Position numbers and translations under genes: made by a program. Below the pieces are notes generated by a model. That model was given only the letters and a program-made list of their open reading frames with translations, was not told the DNA's origin and searched no databases. From Actinoplanes lobatus (lineage in GTDB: Bacteria; Actinomycetota; Actinomycetes; Mycobacteriales; Micromonosporaceae): a stretch of 64,000 bases of DNA. Shown in pieces: positions 59,026 through 64,000 of the stretch. Where the stretch lies: contig NZ_JACHNC010000001.1 of NCBI RefSeq assembly GCF_014205215.1, positions 7,374,501 to 7,438,500 on the forward strand, read 5' to 3'. The stretch's first letter is position 1. The number at the start of each line of letters is the position of its first letter.

Positions 59026-60282
59026 ATGGTGCGTGCCGCCGCGCTGGCCGTCGTCGCCGCCCTGCTCACCGGCGCCGGGGCGTGCGGCGCCGGGGGAGAC
59101 GGCGAGAGCGTGACCGTGCTCGCGTCGTGGACCGGAGGCGAGGCCACGGCCTTTCGGGAGGTGCTGGACCGATTCACCGCCCGGACCGGCATCCGCGTCG
59201 ACTACCAGGGCACCCGGGCGCTCAACCAGGTGCTGACCACCGAGGTGCAGAAGGGCACGCCCCCGGACATCGCGGTACTGCCCAGCCCGGGCGACCTCGC
59301 GAGCTTCGTACGCCGCGGCGCGGTCCGGCCGCTGGGCGACGTCATCGACGCGGGCGCGGAGCAGACGCACAGCCCGCAGTGGCTACGGCTCGAACAGATC
59401 GAGAACGCTCGCTACGCGGTGGCGGTGAAGACATCCCTCAAGAGCCTCATCTGGTACGACCCGCGCCGGGTCCCCGACCTGTCCGGTGACACACCGCCGA
59501 CCTGGGACGAACTGATCCGGCTGAGCGACCGGCTCAGCACGGCCGGCGGCGCCGCGTGGTGCATGGGTATGGGCTCGACCCCCGTCTCCGGATGGCCCGG
59601 CACCGACTGGATCGAGGACCTCGTGCTGCACCGGGCCGGAACCGCGGTGTACCAGCGCTGGACCGCCGGGCAGGTGGCCTGGACCGCACCGGAGATCCGC
59701 CGCGCGTGGACGGCCTGGGGCGAGGTCGCGTTACGGCCCGGCTACGTGCGCGGCCTGCTGTTCACCGACTTCGGCGACGCGGGCCGGGCCATGCACACCG
59801 ACCCGCCCGGGTGTTTCCTGCACCACCAGGCGTCCTTCGTGGCCGGTGACGGCGGCGACCTGGACTTCGTGCCGTTCCCGTCCAGCGGCCCCCGGGCGTG
59901 GGAGGTGTCCGCCGACCTGGCCGGCCTGTTCACCGACAAGCCGCAGGCGCGCGAGCTGATGCGGTTCCTGGCGACCGACGAGGCGCAGAGCATCTGGCCG
60001 GCGGTCAGCCACGGGTCGGTGTTCTCGGCCAACCGGGGCGTCGACCCGGCGATCTACGGCAACGCGGTGAGCCGGCGCATCGCGCAGACACTCACCGGGA
60101 CGGCGGCGTTGTGTTTCGACGCGTCCGACCTGATGCCCAGCGCGATGACGAACGCCTTCTACCGGGCGGTCCTGGAGTATCTGCAGTCACCCGATCGTCT
60201 CGACCAGATCCTGGGCCGGCTCGACCAGGTCCGCACGGCCGTACCGGCCGCCGACTGGCTGGACGTGCCCTGCGGCGGGTGA
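59026..60282 (+). CDS. Extracellular solute-binding lipoprotein (family 1)
   Basis: 418 residues. Signal with Cys after LLTGAGA. Periplasmic-binding fold: VTVLASWTGGEATAFREVLD, YQGTRALNQVLTTEVQKGTP and PDIAVLPSPGDLASFVR, then YAVAVKTSLKSLIWYDPRRV with PPTWDELI, and IWPAVSHGSVFSAN. Family 1 proteins usually deliver sugars to ABC importers, but no permease or ATPase gene is adjacent. Coupled to the membrane protein upstream, so a sensor partnership is possible. Confidence 0.82.
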   Translation: MVRAAALAVVAALLTGAGACGAGGDGESVTVLASWTGGEATAFREVLDRFTARTGIRVDYQGTRALNQVLTTEVQKGTPPDIAVLPSPGDLASFVRRGAVRPLGDVIDAGAEQTHSPQWLRLEQIENARYAVAVKTSLKSLIWYDPRRVPDLSGDTPPTWDELIRLSDRLSTAGGAAWCMGMGSTPVSGWPGTDWIEDLVLHRAGTAVYQRWTAGQVAWTAPEIRRAWTAWGEVALRPGYVRGLLFTDFGDAGRAMHTDPPGCFLHHQASFVAGDGGDLDFVPFPSSGPRAWEVSADLAGLFTDKPQARELMRFLATDEAQSIWPAVSHGSVFSANRGVDPAIYGNAVSRRIAQTLTGTAALCFDASDLMPSAMTNAFYRAVLEYLQSPDRLDQILGRLDQVRTAVPAADWLDVPCGG

Positions 60283-60382
60283 TTGCACTATTTGTAGTCC
60301 CATGAGCCGGCCATCCGTTTTGCGCACCTCTGCTCGGGCACCGGTGGGCGCGACAACGTTCATCGATGGAAAGGAACCGATC

Positions 60383-60958
60383 GTGCGCCTGACGACCATC
60401 CCGAAGATGCTGCTGGCCGGAGCACTGGCACTGACCGCCATGGGTGCTGTCGCGGCACCCGCTGCCGCCGCGCCCGCCGTGGCGAAGGCCGCCGAGGGAA
60501 CGATGACGTCCAGTGTCCAGGGCACCTTCACCGACGCGTCGGGAGGTATCGGGCAGGTCACCGGCACCTTCGTCCCGACCGGGTTCGCCGTCCAGGGCGA
60601 CCGGCTGGTGGCCGTCGGCACCCTGCACGCACTGCTGACCGACTCGGCCGGCACCGCCGTCGGCGCCGCGGACGAGACGGTGACCCTGCCGGTGCAGCTT
60701 CCCGGCTCCGGCGACGCCGGCGCCTTGGCGGCGTGCAACATCCTGCACCTGGTGCTCGGCCCGCTGGACCTGAATCTGCTCGGCCTGACGGTTCACCTCA
60801 ACACCGTGGTCCTCGACATCACGGCGCATTCGGGGCCCGGCAATCTGCTCGGCAACCTGCTCTGCGCGATCGCCGGCCTGCTCGACGGCGGCCTGCCGTT
60901 CCCGCTGGCCCAGCTCGCCGACCTGCTGAACCAGGTCCTGGCCATCCTGGCCCGGTAG
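60383..60958 (+). CDS. Secreted actinobacterial protein of unknown function
   Basis: 191 residues from GTG 60383 with AAGGA upstream. Signal peptide ends in AAPAAAAPAV. The mature part has a conserved-looking core (CNILHLVLGPLDLNLLGLTV, HLNTVVLDITAHSGPGNLLG, NLLCAIAGLLDGG) that I recall from many streptomycete secreted proteins without assigned function. Ends at a perfect terminator. Confidence 0.7.
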   Translation: MRLTTIPKMLLAGALALTAMGAVAAPAAAAPAVAKAAEGTMTSSVQGTFTDASGGIGQVTGTFVPTGFAVQGDRLVAVGTLHALLTDSAGTAVGAADETVTLPVQLPGSGDAGALAACNILHLVLGPLDLNLLGLTVHLNTVVLDITAHSGPGNLLGNLLCAIAGLLDGGLPFPLAQLADLLNQVLAILAR

Positions 60959-60967
60959 CCCACCCGG

Positions 60968-61000
60968 GGTTCGGGGACGCCCATCGGGCGTCCCCGAACC
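60968..61000 (+). terminator. Strong intrinsic terminator
   Basis: A perfect 15-bp stem (GGTTCGGGGACGCCC) with a 3-base loop, beginning ten bases after the secreted protein's stop. Confidence 0.85.
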
Positions 61001-61058
61001 GGCGGTCCCTCAGCTTGCCGTTTAACCTCCCGCTCCACCCCGACGCCGACGCCGACGA

Positions 61059-61268
61059 GATCACTGCGTCACCAAGGGCGACTACGGTGCGTGCCAGCTA
61101 CCCGGCTACGAGTTCCGCAAGCACAAGGCGTCGGCCAAGGCCCGGGGCATCTCCCGCGCCCGGTTCCTGGACGAGCACAACATCGCCGACCACTTCCGGC
61201 CGAAGCTGCCCGACTCCAACCACTGCCATGAGGGCGAGGACATGAGCGACTTCTTCTGGGGTGCGTAG
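61059..61268 (+). pseudogene. Polymorphic-toxin C-terminal nuclease relic (HNH/Endo VII, GH-E-like)
   Basis: About 65 codons ending in TAG: GDYGACQLPGYEFRKHKASA, then RGISRARFLDEHNIADHFRP and KLPDSNHCHEGED. The pattern PGYEFRKH ... RPELPSSNRSHRGED is how HNH/endonuclease VII toxin tips end in wall-associated polymorphic toxins. The upstream delivery protein and part of the catalytic site (a usual DMGH reads DYGAC here) are gone. The stop is ten bases before a SUFU gene, the normal toxin-immunity order. Confidence 0.6.
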
Positions 61269-61277
61269 GGTTACGCG

Positions 61278-61853
61278 GTGGATGCGACGCAGCAGGCGAA
61301 CCGGGCTCTCGCCCGGGATCTGGCGGACACGGTCGGCGGCACGCCGACCGCCCGGCGGTACTACTTGGACGACGCGCGCACCCGGCACGTCGACATCGCC
61401 AAGTTCGTCGACCGGCCGCAGCCCGGCGTGATCACGTACGCCACGCTGGGGTTGTCCGACACGCCGCTGCCGCGTCAGGTCCGTCCGCCACTGGGCGTGG
61501 AGGTGCTCGGCGTCTGTGACGCCAAGGTCGCCTTCCACGTGGTGCTCGCCGCGATCGCCGGCCGGGTGAAGACCCGGTCGGAACACGGCGAGCCGGGCGC
61601 GGTCTTCCCGAACGTCGTCCCGGCGCAGATGTCCGCGACGCTGCGGCACGCCGTGCTGGTGCCGCAGTTCCTCTGGGAGTCCGCGTTCGGCACCCGGGTG
61701 GTCGACTACAAGACGGTCGCCTGGCTGCTGGCCGTGCCGATCTCCGATGCCGAGCGCGACTTCTGCGCCGAGCACGGGCCGGACGCCCTGGAGGCCCGCT
61801 TCGAGCAGGCCCGGATCGACATCTTCAACCCGAACCGGCCCTCGGCCGTTTGA
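61278..61853 (+). CDS. SUFU-family immunity protein
   Basis: 191 residues from GTG 61278. Suppressor-of-fused pattern: VITYATLGLSDTPL, GVEVLGVCDAK, WLLAVPISDAERDFCAEHG and a terminal IDIFNPNRPSA. SUFU domains serve as immunity proteins for many polymorphic nuclease toxins. It follows a truncated toxin tip, so it is now an orphan immunity gene that could still protect against related toxins. Confidence 0.82.
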   Translation: MDATQQANRALARDLADTVGGTPTARRYYLDDARTRHVDIAKFVDRPQPGVITYATLGLSDTPLPRQVRPPLGVEVLGVCDAKVAFHVVLAAIAGRVKTRSEHGEPGAVFPNVVPAQMSATLRHAVLVPQFLWESAFGTRVVDYKTVAWLLAVPISDAERDFCAEHGPDALEARFEQARIDIFNPNRPSAV

Positions 61854-61871
61854 AACTGCGACGATGCTCGG

Positions 61872-61980
61872 ATGGGCAAAGTCTACGAAGGCATCGACGA
61901 CCGGCTGCGCGAGTTCATCCTCGCCCAGCCGGTCTTCTTCGTCTCCACCGCGCCGAGCGGCCCGGACGGTCACGTCAACC
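61872..61980 (+). pseudogene. PPOX-family (pyridoxamine oxidase-like) gene, truncated by an insertion sequence
   Basis: ATG 61872 opens MGKVYEGIDDRLREFILAQP and VFFVSTAPSGPDGHVNL, the start of a flavin-binding PPOX protein. At HVNL the gene runs into the left end of the insertion sequence (61982). The rest of the gene is not found beyond the right end. Confidence 0.8.
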
Positions 61981-61981
61981 T

Positions 61982-63222
61982 TGTACCTGCCGAGAAGGAC
62001 ATCCGTGCAGATCATGGCCACTTTGGCGTCATGGTCGGGGACCTGTGCCCGGTCGAGGATTGCCCCATACTCACCGTCACTGATGACTACGCGATGATGC
62101 CGTCTCATGCTGCTGCGTCTGGCGTACCTGGGCATCACGAACACGTTTGCGCTGCTGCCCGGCGGCGACCGGGGCAAGGACATCGAGATCCTGTCGCTGC
62201 GCCACCAGTTGACAGTGCTGCAACGCCAACTCGACGGCCAGCGGGTCCGATTCGAACCGGCCGACCGGGCGTGGCTGGCCGCGCTGCTGCACCCGCTGCC
62301 GAGGCCGACCCTGCGGGGTCTGCGGCTGCTGGTCCGACCCGACACGATTCTCAAGTGGCACCGTGACCTGATTGCCCGCCGCCACGCCACACAATCGCGG
62401 CCGCGACGGCGTGGCAGGCCTCGCACACTGCGTTCCATCCGGGTGCTGGTGTTGCGCCTGGCTGAGGAGAACGGCAGCTGGGGGTATCGCAGGGTGCACG
62501 GCGAACTACTCACCCTCGGGATCACGGTTGCCGCATCCACCGTCTGGGAGATCATGCGTCAGGCCGGGATCGACCCGGCACCCGAGCGTGCCGCCACGAC
62601 CTGGACGGACTTCCTACGGTCACAGGCCGAAGCGCTGCTGGCCGTCGACTTCATCGAGACCGTGACGCTGACCGGTGCGAGAATGTACGTCCTGGCGGCG
62701 ATCGAGCACGCCAGCCGGCGGATCCGGATCCTGGGCGTCACGGCGCACCCGACCGCTGCCTGGGTTGGTCAGGTGGCACGCAACCTGGTCATGGACCTCG
62801 ACGACGCCAACTGCAGGGTCAAGTATCTGATCCGGGACCGGGACGGCAATACCCAGGCGTATTCGACGCGATCCTCACCGACGCCGGCATCCAGGTCGTA
62901 CTCTCGGCGTCCGAATCCCCCGAATGACTTCGGTCATGGAACGCTGGGTGCGGACCTGCCGCCGCGAACTTCTGGACCGCACACTGATCTGGAACCAGCG
63001 GCACCTGCTGCATGCACTACGCGAGTACGAGCGGTTCTACAACCAACATCGACCGCATCAGGCGATCGCGAACGCCCGGCCGCTGAAGTCGCTGCCCGAA
63101 CCGATCACCGACCCGGACCACTCACCCGACTGAACATCCACCGGCACGACCGCCTCGGCGGCGTCCTCCACGAATACAAACACGCTGCCTGACCAGCCCC
63201 GACGGAATTCTCGTCAGGTACA
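61982..63222 (+). mobile_element. 1.24-kb insertion sequence with integrase-core transposase
   Basis: Left end TGTACCTGCCGAGAA and inverted right end TGTACCTGACGAGAA agree at 14 of 15 bases, with TG...CA termini typical of IS3/IS481/retroviral-type elements. It lies inside a PPOX gene. No target duplication is obvious, and the target gene's remainder is missing, implying a deletion at one side. Confidence 0.75.
62107..63133 (+). pseudogene. Integrase-core (rve) transposase with two frameshifts
   Basis: Starts LLRLAYLGITNTFALLPGGD with the common actinobacterial HQLTVLQRQL and GYRRVHGELLTLGI modules. Catalytic residues are in LLAVDFIETV (Asp), YLIRDRDGN (Asp) and SVMERW (Glu). The frame breaks near 62850 and again near 62900: DAILTDAGIQVVLS and VRIPRMTSVMERWVRT lie in two other frames. 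Inactive unless these are errors. The ~60 bases after the stop encode the family-typical DRLGGVLHEYKHAA tail in the first frame. Confidence 0.82.
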
Positions 63223-63384
63223 GGGGCAAAGAGCAGCGTCAAGCCGCTGAGCCACCGCCCCTCGCGGCCTAGATTCCGTGGATCCGCCCAGCCGGCCGGT
63301 AGCTCGTCACCATGCGGCGGATCGGGAGTTCCGGGTCAGCGACGGATTCAACAGCCATGCGGCCATCACGCAGGGCGCAGCCGC

Positions 63385-63999
63385 TCAGGTTCCCGCGATC
63401 CCGATCGTCAGCGGCATCACGACGACACTCGTGAACTGTCCGTCGCCGTCCTGCTCGGTCAGCACCAGATATCCGGGGAACGGGTTCGTTTCCCTGGTGA
63501 AGTTGGCGTTCGAGTACCAGTACTCGTCCGGGTCGACGTTCTCCGACCAGCTGGTCAACTCCTTGGAGTTGCGGGCGTCCATCAGGCGTATCCGCGCCGT
63601 GTCGTTGGTGCTGGGCTGGAAGTTGACCGACAGCGGCGGGTTGACCGCGCCGTTCGGCTCGGGGTGGCGCACGGTGGTGCGCGGCGACTGCATTGCCTGC
63701 ACGCCCCACGCCCCGCCGCCGGCGTCCCGGCGCAGGCTCACCGTGCCGAGCACGCTCCCGTTCCGGTTCGTGACCTTGACCAGCCGCGCCTCGCCCCGGT
63801 TGTCCTGCTCGACCGAGAAGGTCAGGTCGGACGTGGGGACGCCGAGTTCGTCGAGGAACTGCTCGGCGGTCGGTCCCGGATCATCGGTCGCCGGTCCCGT
63901 TCCAGTCTTCCCGCCCACCAGAGCCTGCGGCCAGATGATCGGATAGCCGGCGGTCGCGGCCGTGGGTATGTCGCTGTCCGAGCGACGGTTCACCGTCAC
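63385..63999 (-). CDS. Partial gene at window edge, unknown secreted-type protein
   Basis: At least 204 residues, open to the window edge, so the true start is probably outside. Recognisable are a Gly/Thr/Pro linker (GGKTGTGPATDDPGPTAEQF), a beta-rich region (DLTFSVEQDNRGEARLVKVT) and a C-terminal Ig-like part (NPPLSVNFQPSTND; FPGYLVLTEQDGDGQF). No named family. Bases 63223-63384 downstream show nothing. Confidence 0.55.
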   Translation of the reverse strand: MTVNRRSDSDIPTAATAGYPIIWPQALVGGKTGTGPATDDPGPTAEQFLDELGVPTSDLTFSVEQDNRGEARLVKVTNRNGSVLGTVSLRRDAGGGAWGVQAMQSPRTTVRHPEPNGAVNPPLSVNFQPSTNDTARIRLMDARNSKELTSWSENVDPDEYWYSNANFTRETNPFPGYLVLTEQDGDGQFTSVVVMPLTIGIAGT

Positions 64000-64000
64000 C

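Noticed and set aside
57234..59489. 751-codon open frame over the lipoprotein and membrane protein genes
   Set aside because: His/Arg/Gly-rich translation with no domain; other frames give signal peptides, membrane helices and good starts.

Overview
This window looks like an actinomycete chromosome, most likely Micromonosporaceae (Actinoplanes-like). It has high GC, many GTG starts, 4-base ATGA/GTGA gene overlaps, a mycothiol-type DinB enzyme, an XRE/DUF397 pair, an FxLD lanthipeptide locus and long antisense open frames typical of GC-rich DNA. All functional calls come from reading the sequence by eye; no database search was possible.

Layout. 0.2-4.8 kb: a secreted DNRLRE-shell protein with a C-terminal NucA/NucB-type nuclease domain converges on a ComJ-like gene, a probable nuclease/inhibitor pair. 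5.1-9.3 kb: a gene graveyard with a frameshifted IS6-family element, the tail of a large serine recombinase, a truncated phosphorothioate-type HNH endonuclease, a lamin-tail secreted protein and fragments of LuxR, MFS and PH-like genes. 9.4-27.3 kb: a plant cell-wall (pectin/xylan) island with a CE12 esterase, a multidomain GH3, a ROK repressor with a DUF6807 protein, a PL1 pectate lyase, a PL1-CE8 fusion, a ricin-B-CE8 pectinesterase, an alpha/beta hydrolase with a TetR regulator, an MFS sugar transporter and a GH43. It is interrupted at 21.2-21.5 kb by IS256 and MFS relics.

27.3-32.9 kb (minus strand): an FxLD-type class I lanthipeptide locus. The precursor and its PCMT-like methyltransferase are intact. 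The dehydratase is truncated and runs directly into the last 54 codons of a LanC cyclase, and the following thiopeptide-type gene is also broken. Upstream are four small genes, two of them with a clear C-x-x-C-G-x-P-W-P-C motif. 33-35.6 kb: a frameshifted XRE regulator, DUF397 and a TPR regulator. 35.6-46.1 kb: housekeeping and regulatory genes (HAD phosphatase, tRNA-Leu(GAG), DinB/MDMPI, patatin, diguanylate cyclase, DUF4262, hydrolase/TetR, barstar, LD-carboxypeptidase, and a MerR/methyltransferase divergon with a symmetric 19-bp-spacer promoter).

46.2-49.9 kb: one 1230-residue CHAT protease-STAND NTPase-TPR protein with 123-bp near-identical TPR repeats, a good candidate for a defence or cell-death sensor. 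50-57.2 kb: a four-gene ABC exporter operon (two FtsX/MacB-type permeases, two ATPases, one with an AbrB-like tail). 57.2-61 kb: a lipoprotein, a four-helix-type membrane protein paired with a solute-binding lipoprotein, and a secreted protein. 61-64 kb: a polymorphic-toxin relic followed by an intact SUFU-type immunity gene, a PPOX gene cut by a 1.24-kb insertion sequence with TG...CA ends, and a partial gene at the edge.

Three inhibitor- or immunity-type proteins (ComJ-like, barstar, SUFU) lie within one window. Together with the CHAT-STAND protein they suggest a region rich in toxin and conflict functions. The cell-wall enzymes appear to work as a secreted pectin/arabinoxylan system with intracellular GH43 finishing and MFS import.
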